Source: Siphonodentalium dalli (lineage: Eukaryota > Mollusca > Scaphopoda > Gadilida > Siphonodentaliidae). From it: DNA of 64,000 nt. Shown piece by piece: positions 30,516-43,235 of this stretch. The first letter of the stretch is position 1. Each line of letters begins with the position of its first letter. The notes beneath the pieces are model-generated. The model was given only the letters and a program-made list of their open reading frames with translations. It made no database searches and was not told the DNA's origin. The stretch covers positions 4,774,001 through 4,838,000 of the forward strand of contig CP136062.1 in assembly GCA_032622095.1 (NCBI GenBank). Reading direction: 5' to 3'. The position numbers were made by a program, and so were the translations under genes.

Positions 30516-31055
30516 CAGGGTACTACATGTGCTACACCACTCGGAGAAATGTATGTGTCGTCACACAAATACCATGCTAGAACTTGGATTAATATATTCG
30601 TAATCGTATATAGTCACCAATAGCCGGGTTACTACCGTAGTAACGGACATTGTGCATCTAGTGAACTATTAAAACCCAGCATTAAAATCATGGTAATGAT
30701 CAGTCCAAACATATGAGTAAAGTTCGAACATAAGATAATAATAGCTGAGAACCTGGTGCGAATTGAACTGTGGTGGAGCCTCAAGCATATCTACCCCTGC
30801 ACGTCAGAACAGAATTATGCCATGAAATGGCATAAGTAGCTTGAGGATGGAAGTGAACCATCATCCCACAGCGAAATCAACCAGGCCTGTTGGGTTTGAA
30901 TAGTTCACTAGATGGGCAATGCCAGGTACTACGGTAGTAACCCGGCTATTGGTGACTATATACGATTACGAATATATCAATTCAAGTTCTAACATGGTAT
31001 TTTAGTGTGATGACACAGACATTTATCCGAGTGGTGTAGTACATGTAGTACCCTG
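30516..31055. mobile_element. Inverted-repeat MITE, copy 2
   Basis: A 540-bp counterpart of the element at 26439-26967, with the same CAGGGTACTACATGTG start, TAGTACCCTG end and TA flanks (30514-30515, 31056-31057). It was carried by the segmental duplication, since flanks on both sides are shared too. Confidence 0.8.
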
Positions 31056-31744
31056 TATGTATATATACATATATATATATATCACAGCAGAAGTTTCCTT
31101 AGAATTAATGGATGGAAATGGAATGCCTCTAATATTTGTATTATTTGAGTTGGACATAGATTACCTTAGCTGCAGGCAATCAATGCAACACATGTAAACT
31201 ATGTAGAAAAAGAAATTATTGAATAAAGTGTAGTGAATATGATGCGTCACTTTAATATTTGAGTCGGACATAGCTTACCTTACCTGAAGGCAATCAATTC
31301 AATAAGTGATGTAGAAACAGAAATGATTGAATGAAGTTTAATGAATATGAAGCGTCATTTTAATGCAATATCGATTGGGAGGAAGAGAAATGTCACTTTA
31401 ATAGTTAACAATGATATACATATATAATTATAGATTATCCCCATTGAAGACGATCAATGCAATGACCAGTGTAGAAATGAAAAAAAAATGTTGCCTGAAT
31501 GAATCGATGTGTGAACAAAGTCTCACTTTAATGAAATGTTGAGATGATGGAATCAACGATGAATTTGCAATTTCTGTAATGATGAAATTGGTTCACATAC
31601 CGGTATACATGTATATGCAGCTGAAAATGTGAATTGACTGAAATGTAATTATGAAAGTGTCAATGACACTGTAGCTCAACGAGGAAAGGGAATAATTTCA
31701 TGTGTTACAGTTAATGGGGCGATTAGGAATGTGGAAAGTTGAAA

Positions 31745-34303
31745 GGCCTAGTTATGCAAAGATTAAAATCCAAGATGGCCGCGACAGCCATCGTTTTTTT
31801 GCCAAATGACCCAAAAAAGACTCCTTCCTCTTTACATGTCATTGTTAACATCCTTCACAAATTTCATGATGATCCGACAAAAGATACGACCTATAGCCCG
31901 TGTCAAAGGATTTAGTCTGTAAAGAGTAAAATACAAGATGGCTGCTGGCGACCAGGTTTCTTGGTTCAATTCAAAATGAATCTTTTCCCATCTACATGTA
32001 ATTGTTAACATCCATGACAAATCTCATGATGATTGGACCAAAGATTCGACTTGTAGCCCTTGACAAAGAATTTAGTCATGCAAAGAGTATAATCCAAGAT
32101 GGTTGCTGGCGGCCATGTTTTTGGCCGAACAACCCCAAACTTACTCATTTCCCATCTACATGTCAATTTTAACATCCATGACAAATTTAATAATGATCCG
32201 ACAAAAGATACGACCTGTGGCCCGTGCTAATGGATTGAATTTTGAAATCCAAGATGACCGCTGACGGCCATGTTTTTTGGTAAAACGACACCAAAATGAC
32301 TCGTTCCCATCTACATTGTACATGTCAATAGCCATGACAAATATCATAATGATCTGACCAAAGGTACGACCTAGAGCCTGTGCCGAAGGATTTAGTCATG
32401 CAAAGAGTAAAATCCAAGATGCTCATGACGGCCATGTTTTTTGGTCGAACTACCCCAAAATGAATCATTCCCATCAGACTGTCATTATTAACATCCATGA
32501 CAAATTTCATGATAATCAGACGAACAGTACGACATGTAGACCGCGCCAATCGATTTAATTTTGAAATCAAAGAGACAAAGATGGCTGCCAGCGGCCATGT
32601 TTTCTGGCCAAATGACCCCAAAATGACTCACTCCCATCCACATGTCAACGTCAACATTCTTGACAAATTTCATAATGATCTGACCAAAGTAAGGACCTGT
32701 AGCCTGTGCCAAAGGATTTAGTTATGCAAAGAGTAAAATACAAGATGGCTGCTGGCGGTCATGTCTTTTGACCGAATGACCCCAAAAGGACTCAATCCCA
32801 TTTGCATGTCAAGGTCAACAGCCATGACAAATTTCATGAAGATCCGAACAAAGCTACGACCTGCAGCCGGCGCCAAAGGATTTAGTCATGCAAAGAGTAA
32901 AATCCAAGATGGCTGCTGGCGGCCATGTTTTTGGCCGAACGACCCCAGAATGACCCGTTCCCATCCCATGTACATGTCAATATTAACATCCATACAAAAT
33001 TTCATGATGATCAGACAAGCAGTACGACCTGTAGCCCGTGCCAATGGATTGAATTTTGAAATCCAAGATGGCCGCTGGCAGCCATATTTTTTTGTCGAAT
33101 GACCCCAAAACTACTCATTCCCATCTACATGTCATTATCCATAACAAATTTCATGAAGATCTGACCAAAGCTACGACCTGTAGCCCGCGCCAAAGGATTT
33201 AGTCATGCAAAGAGTAAAATCCAAGATGGCTGCTGGCGGCCATGTTTTTTTGCCGAATGACCCCAAGATGACTCGTTCCCATCTACATGTCAATGTCAAC
33301 ATTCATGACAAATTTCATAAAGATCTGATCAAAGCCACGACCTGTAGCCCGCGCCAAAGGATTTAGTCATGCAAAGAGTAAAATCTAAGATGGCTGCTGG
33401 CGGCCATAACAACCCCAGAATGACTCGTTCCCATCTACATGTCAATATTAACATCCATGCAAAATTGCATGATGATCAGACAAGCAGTACGACCTGTAGC
33501 CCATGCAAATGGATTGGATTTTGAAATCCAAGATGGCTGCTGGCAGCCATGTTTTTTTACCGAATGATCCCAAAATGACTCGTTCCCATCTACATGTCAA
33601 TGTCAACATTCAGGACAAATTTCATAAAGATCAGACCAAAGGTACGACCTGTAGCCCGCGCCAAAGGATTTAGTCATGCAAAGAGTAAAATCCAAGATGG
33701 CTGCTGGTGGCCATGTTTTTTGGTCAAACTACCCCAAAATGACTCGTTCACATCTACATGTCAATGTCAATAGCCATGACAAATATCATAATGATCTGAC
33801 CAAATGTAAACCTAGAGCCTGTGCTGAAGGATTTAGTCAAGCAAAGAGTAAAATCCAAGATGTATTTTGGCTGAATGACCACAAAACAGCTCGTTCCCAT
33901 CTACTAGTACATGTCATTGTTAACACCAATGACAAATTTCATGAAGATCCGACCAAAGCTACGACCTGTAGCCCGCGCCAGAGGATTTAGTCATGCAAAG
34001 AGTAAAATCCAAGATGGCTGCTGGTGGCCATGTTTTTTGGCCGAACGACCCCAAAATGGCTCGTTCCCATCTGCCTGTCATTATTAACATCCATGACAAA
34101 TTTCATGATAATCAGACGAACAGTATGACCTGTAGACCACGCGAATCGATTTAATTTTGAAATCCAAGATGGCTGCCAGCGGCCATGTTTTTTGGCCAAT
34201 GACCCCAAAATGACTTGTTCCCATCTACATGTCAATGTCAACATTCATGACAAATTTTATAAAGATCAGACCAAAGGTACGACCTGTAGCCCGCACCAAA
34301 GAA
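31745..34303 (+). repeat. 164-bp satellite array, block 2
   Basis: About 15 units with the same landmarks as block 1. The opening units correspond one to one to those of block 1 (for example the divergent AGATTAAAATCCAAGATGGC unit and the CCAAGATGCTCATGACGG variant). Confidence 0.9.
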
Positions 34304-34685
34304 AATTGTTGACGGACACACACACGCACACATGGACGTCGTTGAGCTAATAATGAATATGTGATGTGTCGCTTTTAATGAATTGGCAATGACAGCAGTA
34401 TGGAAACGGTCACTGCGGTGGAGTTACGATACATGCCGTTAGGTTATGATACACGGTCTACAGCCCTACAGGTATTAGCGGGTTGTCACACCAGATGTTG
34501 AAGAAAATTATGATATATGTCCATGAGGATCTTTTTAAAGATTGGGTAAGTGTTGGCGCTGGGTATAGCTGTTAAAACAGTCACATCCGTTAAAACCGCC
34601 ATAAACAGAATTAATATTATAAACAAACCTTGTTCTTATACCAATCATAAATACATGTATCACATTAATTTCAGCATGATGTTAT
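34304..34685. other. Intergenic, no gene seen
   Basis: A (CA)n-like tract at 34317-34332 and ordinary AT-rich DNA. No feature supported. Confidence 0.35.
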
Positions 34686-36035
34686 GTTAGTACTTTGTGT
34701 TACATTGTATGTAAGCAAACGTCATCTTATGTAAACAAACAGTACATGTACATGTATGTAAAGAGTATGCGATAAGCAAAACATTCAACACCGAGTAGAC
34801 CCCCACTGCATATACATGTATATGAATTTTTTTTAGAAATGCCACCGTTATTTCACGCCTTTAGATTAGGCTAATTTGGGGACATTTTGGGGGACAGAGG
34901 TGATAGGTTTGAGTGAGGGGGGGGGTACCCCCTTGTGACTATTGGGGGTACTTTTTAAAGTAAACCTAAAATGGGGGCTGTCTGGTTGTTCTGAAGCATA
35001 TGAAAGGTGAAAGAAATGAACCAATGGCCCCCATATCATTTCCTGGCAACTTGGGCTTATATCAGCATTCAGCAAGTTACATGTATGTTACATGTACCCT
35101 TATATTTTCAAGTTTTGTAGGTAACAATTTATGAATATTGGGAATATTGGATCATTTGACATCATCAAAGCCATTTTATAGATGTATGGTGCTTGAAACT
35201 TCACCAAGCAGTTCACCAACACACTGATCATGGGTATTTCTAATTAAAATTTAATTTAATCCAAGTTAAATCGCATAATCAAAGTAATTAACGGCTGAAC
35301 ATCACCAACTTCAACTGTGGAATATCTGATCCAATGCCTCCCATACAGAGAGGCCTAAGCTGAATGAGGTTCCCAGAGGGTGAATTTGGTGATGCTAGCC
35401 CTCTGGGGACCTCATTCCGCAAATGTCAACCACACTAAATTCAGGCTTGGGGACCGCCCACCTCTAGTTCTATTGAGAATCATATATTAACCCTTCCTTT
35501 ACTAAATGCTTATTGACAAGTAGATGTTGTGGGAAGTGTTCAGATAAAGTCGTTTGTTGAACTTTTCTGAACATTTCCAACCAATAAATAGATATCCTTC
35601 TACACATGTACATGTATGTCTTATCTGTTAGTCTGTTGTCATCTGCTTGCATTTCCTGAACAACCCTCTGAATGAATAATAGATCATTCAAATAAATTCT
35701 TTTTTACTTGGTGGGAGAATCCATTTAGTAAAGAAAGGGTTATATCAAATTTTCGCTACGATAAGGCATCAATGATTCATAGCCCCTACAATTCAGTGGA
35801 ATCATGAACTTATTTACAACATACCGCATTACCGGTATAGCCATTTAATAAGCTAAATCTCAGATTGTGGTGTTGAATGGGTCACCATGAATCACTCTCA
35901 ACCTAATCAATCGCCACAGTGTTTTGCTTATCGCTCACTATTTACATGCTGTATATATACAAACGCTCCGCTCACACAAAGTGTTTTGCGGAAAATAACG
36001 CATTCTTAATATATTTCATTATTCTACATGTACGG
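34686..36035 (-). repeat. Dispersed repeat, inverted copy with internal insertion
   Basis: 34690-34800 and 35800-36020 together match 19300-19740 in inverted orientation. About 1 kb of unrelated DNA (34810-35790) separates the two parts, including a G9 run at 34918-34926 and complementary GAGGTTCCCAGAGGG/CCCTCTGGGGACCTC words (35368-35415). This looks like an insertion into the repeat. Confidence 0.55.
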
Positions 36036-37325
36036 TATACTATTAGGATATTTTTGAGGAAATTTTCATAATTTGGTAACTGTTATTTCTAAATTATTAC
36101 TTATTACATGTACATATGTACATGTACACATGTACCGGCAGACTTTCATTTTTAGAAAATGTAGGCGCGCAGAGTCCTGCTCGCTGGGTTTTGGCCAGGC
36201 ACGCGGTTTCTATCAAGATAAAATAAACAGCGGAAATACATTCATAAATGACGCGTAAATTGAATTTGTTTACTCACGATTGATGTCCAGTGAATCTCTT
36301 TGATGGTTTAACACTGCTTAATCCACTATCCATAAGCACAAGTGAATGTTACACACTATGTTTTATATACTACATGCTCCTAATGCTTCCTATATTAAAT
36401 GTAATTCATAATTATTAATAAGGAATCAATTTAATACTCAGATTCCAAGCTGACAGAATAAATATCAATATCTCCCGGCCACGTGGTCTCGCTTTGATTT
36501 TCGAGGAATTTATGTGACGTCATAAGCCATACCGGTACATAGAAATGTATTTTTAGCTTCGATTCATTCAGTCTCAGACAGATAGTACATTTGACACGTC
36601 ACACTGTGTGACCTCGTCTGGGTAGACACTGATAATAGCGTTATCAGGTTCGCTCTCTGTATTTGGCCTAGGTGCGCAATCGATCGCTCGCTGGTTTTCA
36701 GTTTTAGCCGTGCGATGGTGCGCAAGAGCGATCGTGCGCCTCAAAAATGAAAGTCTGTACCGGTACACTTAGCTGATGTGCCTGACTTCATCCGGGCTCT
36801 TTAGGGAACAACGTTGCCAACCGGTATACATGTACAATGTATGAGTATATATCGAGGTCGCAGTCAAGGACACAGTCGCATATGAAATTGGACCCACCCA
36901 TATAGTTCCCGGGATCAAAGTAGGCCTTTGGTACATTAATACCAAATTTGAGTCCGATCAGTCGTGCAGTTTTCAAGTCTATAACACACAGAGACAGAAG
37001 TTCTAAAATATAAAATAATAGACCAAATGATGTACCTGACTTTGTCCGCGCTATTTAGGGATTTCTCTATGATCGCCTCCGTTTGGACAAAATATACAGC
37101 ATCTGGTCAGTGGAAAAACGATCAGTCGAGGTCCAGAAACCGATGAGTGTATATGTGCGCTACCGGTATGTCAATGTCAAGGACAGTCGCATGTGAAATT
37201 AGACCTCCCATATTGTTTCCAGGATGAAAGAAGCCTACCGTGCATACAATGTACATGTACCAATCGATTGGTTGAGGTCCAGACACATGCCTATAGTATA
37301 TGAGCATATACCGCTATACTTAAAG
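36036..37325. other. Intergenic, two related short stretches
   Basis: 36775-36985 and 37025-37215 share TGTACCTGACTTYRTCCG.GCT, CAGTCGCAT.TGAAATT.GACC and CCCATAT.GTT words, suggesting a degenerate direct repeat. No gene supported. Confidence 0.4.
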
Positions 37326-37329
37326 TAAT

Positions 37330-37630
37330 TGACCACCAATAACGTGGTGTCACCCCGTTAATATGGCAGTACTATACCGCAGTATCCTCCAATACCGCGG
37401 TACTGATACCGCTTGTTAATGCGAACAAGTATGTGTGAGTAAATACCTCCCCTAAAAGAGTTCCATGAAAATCATCGCGGTATTCAAAAAAATTAATGCG
37501 GTGCCCGCTAAAAGACCACGGTATCATTATCGCCCAATGCCGTAACTCCACGCCATGACCGTCTCGATACCGTTTATTACCGGTATCACCGCGGTCATGA
37601 CCGGGGTATCACCCCGTTTTTCTGGTCAAT
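37330..37630. repeat. GGTATNACCGCGGTA-type palindromic repeat
   Basis: Dense short palindromes (CCGCGG, GGTATCACC, TACCGGTA) starting ATTGACCACCAATAACGTGG, related to 18780-18870. Probably a degenerate dispersed repeat. Confidence 0.5.
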
Positions 37631-37714
37631 TACATTGAGAATAGCGGTACCTACATGGTCACTCATGAAATTGGACCCGCCCATTTCCGGGATCAAAGTA
37701 GACATACAATACAT

Positions 37715-38055
37715 GTACCCCGCTGGACAAAACAAGTATCCATTGGCACCGCAGTGTATTTGCTGTTCGGCTGCAGTGTCAGAGTTTGTAACTGCAGTTG
37801 AGCACCGCAGCCGAACGGCAAGTACACTGCGGCCAAACGGCAAGTTCACTACGGCCGAAGGGCAACTACCCTCACAGTCGAATGGCATGTACACCGTGGT
37901 TAGATTTCTGGTTTATATTTTCTTTTTTCAGTTTGATGAAAGTACACCGTGGCAAATACACCATGCCGAATGGCAATTACATCACGACCCAACTGTAGTT
38001 AGCCGGTGGCGCCGCGGTGTAGTTGCATTTCAGCCGCGGTGGCAATGCTAACCAC
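37715..38055 (+). repeat. GC-rich minisatellite element, plus copy
   Basis: Built from units like CCGCGGCCGAACGGCAAGTA of about 22-25 bp, ending with GGTGGCAATGCTAACCACAC. It begins with CTGGACAAAACAAGT. The same element lies inverted at 41330-41715 and partly at 38480-38625. Confidence 0.75.
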
Positions 38056-38084
38056 ACCGCAGTTAAGTGGTCCCACGCACAGAC

Positions 38085-38800
38085 AGAATTTCCGAAAAAC
38101 AACCGATCGATGAACAAATGACCGATGATGATCGAAAAACAACGAAAAAACACACCGGCTGACGAATGGTGGCAAATGACAGATAAATGACGAGGATGAC
38201 GATGGCAAATGGCAACAAACAACAACGAAGAAAAATACCGACTGATGACGAAAAACAAATCGGCAACGACTAACACGATGTCGAACAATCGATGACGAAA
38301 AATTACTGATGACGAAAAACAAACAGCCAAAGATGAACACGATGTCGAATGATCGATGACGAAAAATGTCTTGATGACAAACACATCGACCCAGGCCTGC
38401 AGGTTTCAAAATTATGTGTAACCTACAGTACATGTATTTTTTTTTTGCCTGGTAATCCTAGTCCAAATCTACGGGATATAATGTACCCTGCTAGACAAAA
38501 CAAGTTTCCACTTGACCACGGTGGAGTTAGCATTGCCACAGCCGCCGAAATGCACTACATTGTACACCGCGGCTCCACTGGCTAACTACATTTGGGCTGC
38601 GGTGTACTTGCCACAAAAACCACGACTGACGACAAATGAACAAAGGATGAAAACAAATGACCAACATTAATAAACACGACGACAAACTACCAAGGACGAA
38701 AAACGACAGACGACAACCAAACACGAATGACGACAAACACACTGACTGTGACACTGATGATCAACGAATCACCACGACAAATTGTCAAATGATGAAAAAT
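38085..38800. repeat. Purine-rich GATGACGAAAAACAA low-complexity region
   Basis: Irregular repetition of GATGACGAAAAACAAA and CGACAAA words, interrupted by a fragment of the GC-rich minisatellite element at 38480-38625. The Phe/Arg/His-rich reading frames on the minus strand are composition artefacts. Confidence 0.6.
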
Positions 38801-39479
38801 GAAATAATAATCAAAATTTAATTTTTAATTTAAAGCAAACAGACCTTCGGTACCTTTAAAAAAATCTTGGATTTGGAGAAAAATGCCTCCAGGAGCACGC
38901 ATTGTGCTGTTGTGTTCACAACACCACCAGAATCCACATCAGACATCAATTCCTTGAACTTAAGTTGAAGTTGAAGATGGTAACTAGGAAACATACTACA
39001 ATTTTAGTATCACAATTTACACGTAACACAGAATTCATTCTTTCATTTTTTTTATCTTTCTTTGAACTTCGAACTTTTTGGTTGATTGAATGATTCTGGA
39101 ATCTTGATCATTGTTGTCTGTAACAGTTTACAGTGAAGCCTAACTCAGTAACTGTCGATTGTCACGAAATCAAGCGATTAATTAATCTACGTACACTCGT
39201 ACATTTGTGAAAATTGTTTGCCATGAAGCGAAGGTGAAGGCCTTATCGGTCTATGGGATATACGGAAGTAATTTCCGATCAAGTAACTGCCGTAAGCCGG
39301 ATGACACTGACAGGACGGTCGCTTGACTGGGGATAATTAATTATTATGCTAATGATATACCAATGATTTTTATCAGATGAAAAGGCTGTAATTAATCCTC
39401 AGAAAGAACTGAATAGGGCAAACTTGAAAGTCGGGTACATTCTAGAATCTGGGAATGAATTTGATCAGTTGTTGTTGTT

Positions 39480-39700
39480 GTCTGCATATTCATCCGTTAA
39501 ATCGGAGCACACTGTCGTTTCTGCTAGATTCTGCGCAGTCACCACCCGGAAGTCACGTGTTAAATTCACAAATAAACGTACCCGGTACTTTCTCTCATGG
39601 TATATAGAAATATATAAAAATTATATAAAAATTATATGACGTCATAATTCACATGCATTTAGGTATAAACACCCACTGGGGTGGTTGCTATTATAAAGGC
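39480..39700 (+). repeat. Dispersed repeat with CRE-like site, copy 1
   Basis: Shared with 42580-42775 (same orientation) and 63755-63915 (inverted): GCTRGATTCTGCGCAGT, CGGAAGTCACGTGT, TATAGAAATATA, AATTATATGACGTCATAATT and GGTATAAACACCCACTGGGG. The conserved TGACGTCA and TATA-like words make it look like the end of an LTR or a promoter-bearing repeat. Confidence 0.65.
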
Positions 39701-40364
39701 TCTTTGAGTAAGTATTTTGAATTTTACTGAGAGGTAAATTTGATCAAGTTTCTCAAGCATAACTTTTGAACTTTTTTATATATGTATGGATTGTAAATGC
39801 TTATAAGTTATTGTCAGATATATTTTGGTTCAATGGATTATGCTTATCCTGCTTGAAATGAGACTTGCCATTTTCACTCTAATTCATAAATAGGCTATTT
39901 TATAAAATTCAAGTGAGACACATACCCGGTACCGTACATAATATACTACGTGTATATGTAGTACAGAAATCATACATGTACATGTAGTACAGAAACAATG
40001 TACATGTGTTAAGGTAGTAATGACTATATATGGTACTAATCTCTATGTTAATTTTTCATTTGGTATTATGAGATCCCACTTGATAACCAGGTTGGTTTGA
40101 TCAAATTGTTAATGTTCCTGTGCTGTAATTGATTGAAATACTGAAGTCTGAACTCAAATTATTTGCAGTTTTCCCAGATGAAAGCTAGATAAAGCCAAAC
40201 ATACTTTACATGTCAATTTATATATAAATATATAAATGTTTTGCATCCTGTTATGATATGAATTGGGACCTAAATTTAAAAAAAAAAAATTAAATAAAAA
40301 TGTTTTTTTGTTTTGTTTTGTTTTTTGGTCCAATTTTTTTTTTTTGCAATGGCAATACAAAGTT
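39701..40364. other. Intergenic, homopolymer-rich
   Basis: AT-rich with A and T runs at 40276-40345 and TACATGTA words around 39970-40000. No gene supported. Confidence 0.35.
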
Positions 40365-40432
40365 TAGGGTCGGGGGTTTAAAATAGGGTCGGTCGGGTTA
40401 GCGGAAACAAACGTATTTTTTTTAGGCCTGAT
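40365..40432 (-). repeat. Inverted motif at satellite break, right side
   Basis: GGTCGGGTTAGCGGAAACAA followed by ACGTATTTTTTTTAGGCCT, the inverted partner of 29862-29896. The satellite unit resumes directly after it with GATCAGACAAACAG. Confidence 0.6.
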
Positions 40433-41320
40433 CAGACAAACAGTACGACCTGTAGACCGCGCCAATTGATTTAATTTTGAAATCAAAGATGGCTGCCAGC
40501 GGCCATGTTTTTTGGCCAAATTACCCCAAAAGGACTCGTTCCCATTTACATGTCAAGGTCAACAGCCATGACAAATTTCATGAAGATCGGACCAAAGCTA
40601 CGACCTGTAGCCCACGCCAAAGGATTTAGTCATGCAAAGAGTAAAATCCAAGATGGCTACTGGTGGCCATGTTTTTTGGCTGAACGACCCCAAAAGGACT
40701 CGTTCCCATCTACATGTCATTGTTAAAATTTATGACAAATTTCATGAAGATCCGACCAAAGCTACGACCTGTAGCCCGCGCCAAAGGATTTAGTCATGCA
40801 AAGAGTAAAATCCAAGATGGCTACTGGTGGCCATGTTTTTTGGCCTAACGAACCCAAAATAACTCGTTCCCATCTACATGTCAATATTAACATCTATGAC
40901 AAAATTCATGATGATCAGACGAACAGTACAACCTGTAGACCGCGCCAATGGATTTAATTTTTAAATCCAAGATGGCCACCAGCGGCCATGTTTTTTGGCC
41001 GTTTATTCCAAAAGAACTTGTTCCCAACTACATGTCATTGTTAACAACCGTGACAAATTTCATGAAGATCAGACCAAAGGTACGACATGTAGCCCGCGCC
41101 AAAGGATTTAGTCATGCAAAGAGTAACATCCAAGATGGCAGCTGGCGGCCATGTTTTTTATGCCGAACAACCCAAAAATGACTCGTTCCCATCTACATGT
41201 CAATATTAACATCCATGACAAATTTCATGAAGATCAGACTAAAGCCACAACCTTGAAATCCAATATGGCCGCCAAGATGTTTTTCGGTCGAAAGACCCCA
41301 AAATGATTTGTTCCCATCTA
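40433..41320 (+). repeat. 164-bp satellite array, block 3
   Basis: About five and a half units of the same satellite as blocks 1 and 2. The first unit starts mid-phase at GATCAGACAAACAGTACGAC, the phase at which block 1 stopped. Confidence 0.9.
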
Positions 41321-41329
41321 CCCTGCTGG

Positions 41330-41715
41330 GAAAAACAAGTGTCCACTTAACCACGGCGCGGTTAGCATTGCCACCGCGGCCGAAATGAAACTACACCGCG
41401 GCTCCACTGGCTAACTACAGTTGGGCATTGGTTTATTTGCCATTCGGCCATGGTGTAGTTGCCGCTGTGTACATTCATCAAACTGAAAAAAGACAATACA
41501 AACCAGAAATCTAACCACGGTGTACATACCATTCGGCCCCGTTGTAGTTGCTTTTTGGCCATGGTGTACATGTGTACTTGTCGTTCGGCCGCGGTGTACC
41601 GGTACATGTACTTGCCGCTCGGCCGCGGTGCTCAACTGCAGTTACAAACTCTGACACCGCGGCCGAACGGCAAACACACCGCGGTGCCAATGGTCACTTG
41701 TTTTGTCCAGCAGGG
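41330..41715 (-). repeat. GC-rich minisatellite element, inverted copy
   Basis: Reverse complement of 37715-38055, from GTGGTTAGCATTGCC-like start to CTTGTTTTGTCCAGCAGG. It includes the same middle piece reading AACCAGAAATCTAACCACGG. It abuts satellite block 3. Confidence 0.75.
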
Positions 41716-42579
41716 CAGTACGATTGATCTTTTCAATTTGAAAACAGAAACAGATCTTTTTCAGTCCTAAATCAAATGATTAAATTAATGATAAGCAAAT
41801 ACCTGTGCAACCTTTGATGATTAGAGAACAAATTCAACAATGCCTCCAACTCCAAGCTCCTGTCGAAAGTGAAAGTGCAATAATCATGTCACAAACACAG
41901 TTTACACATGATGTCATGAAATTGAATACACTTAACATTGAATTGACTAGTCTTCGTGTATCTGTGGTACACAATAATCCATAAAATCCTCAAAACAACA
42001 TTCATTGTTGCAAATTACATGAAACACAGATCAATCACTCGTTGATTTTTCAATTTCGTGCCATGTGGGCCTTGACCTTGTAGTGGAGAAATCGGTGTAT
42101 ATAAAGTGTTTGTCGACGCCGATGCCGGCTCTAAATAAAAGTGTAATGTCGCGCTTCTTCGTTGATTCTCAGTGGATGTGAATGCGATTTGGTATGCGTG
42201 TCCGGGTTGGGTCATGGATGATATTGATCATCGTACATGCACATTTGATTTGTTTTTTTAATTTCCAAATTTCGAGTAGAAGATTTGTTTACAATCGAGA
42301 TGGCTAATCACAAACTGTGCCACGGTAATATTTTACCGAATGCCATGTTATCAGACTAGAAAGGCTGTGATTTAATGATTAATCCTCGATTAATCTATTA
42401 TTTGATTGAGTCTCTGAATGACTCAGTGAGGACAATTAAAAGGTGATCATCGGCAATCGTTGTTATTGTTGTACTTGTATGTAAATTCCTCCGTCGCGGT
42501 TGTCTTCGGCCGGAGCACGCTGCTCTCCTAACTCAGTACCGTTACTAACAGTCGATTGCGTTTGAAGTTGATGTGAAGA
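41716..42579. other. Intergenic, no gene seen
   Basis: No gene or clear repeat except a region around 42350-42560 loosely related to 39080-39200 (CTAACTCAGTA, ACAGTCGATTG). Confidence 0.35.
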
Positions 42580-42775
42580 AAACGTAATTCTTCGATCAGT
42601 TTCTGCTGGATTCTGCGCAGTAACCTCCCGGAAGTCACGTGTGAAATTTACAAAAAAGCATACACGCTATTTTCGCTCTTGGTATAGAAATATAGAAAAA
42701 TTATATGACGTCATAATTCACCTGCATTTAGGTATAAACACCCACTGGGGTGGTTGCTAATATTGTCGCCGATAA
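42580..42775 (+). repeat. Dispersed repeat with CRE-like site, copy 2
   Basis: Same landmarks as 39480-39700, including GTCACGTGT, TATGACGTCATAATTCAC and the terminal CACCCACTGGGGTGGTTGC, which forms a short CCAC..GTGG hairpin. Confidence 0.65.
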
Positions 42776-42894
42776 ATATACTATTGAATTTTCACGTCGT
42801 AAAGTTTTAATCACGATAATATTAAATTCCAAGGCAGGAATTCTACCAGATTTGTTTGCATGCTTGATGTAAAATTACAACAATTTGATGTATA

Positions 42895-43235
42895 ATATAA
42901 TTACGTACCGTCCTTCAAAGATTTGATAGCACAATGTGCTGTATGAATACATATTGTTTGCACAGTGTACAGGTCTATTGTGCACGATAGTATCCATGAA
43001 CCATCTCGATCGGACCCGGGAGGTGGTACGGTCGGTGGGTGTTTCTCTGTAAATTTTGCGTACATGCATGGCGACTTCGACCGCGGCGTATGGGTTAATA
43101 TATTCACTTCCACAAGTTAACAACTTGCCCGATCGCCTATGGATGCCGAGGGTTATTCACTGCATGACATACTATCTCATTCCGTGGTCGGACAGTTAGG
43201 AGAGGTGCTGTCGGTGCCTTTTCTTTAGTTTGCCT
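42895..43235 (-). repeat. Inverted copy of the 23.1-23.7 kb repeat
   Basis: Contains inverted forms of GGTACGGTCGG, GCGTATGGGTTAATATATTC, CAACTTGCCCGATCG and CTGTCCGACCAC words found at 23400-23760. Confidence 0.65.

Larger units (their letters stand above)
30425..34303 (+). repeat. Segmental duplication, copy 2
   Basis: Colinear with 26345-29861, including MITE (30516-31055), spacer and satellite block 2. Copy 2 ends with CCAAAGAAAATTGTTGACGG and a CA-rich stretch that is absent from copy 1. Confidence 0.85.

Noticed and set aside
37977-38433. Phe/Arg/His-rich minus-strand ORFs of 135-144 codons
   Set aside because: They overlap in different frames over a purine-rich low-complexity tract and show no protein-like pattern.
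27640-41180. Numerous ORFs of 60-115 codons in the satellite blocks (GRMTPKGLVPIYMS type)
   Set aside because: The same translated words recur in each 164-bp unit and break at different places; they are satellite artefacts on both strands.
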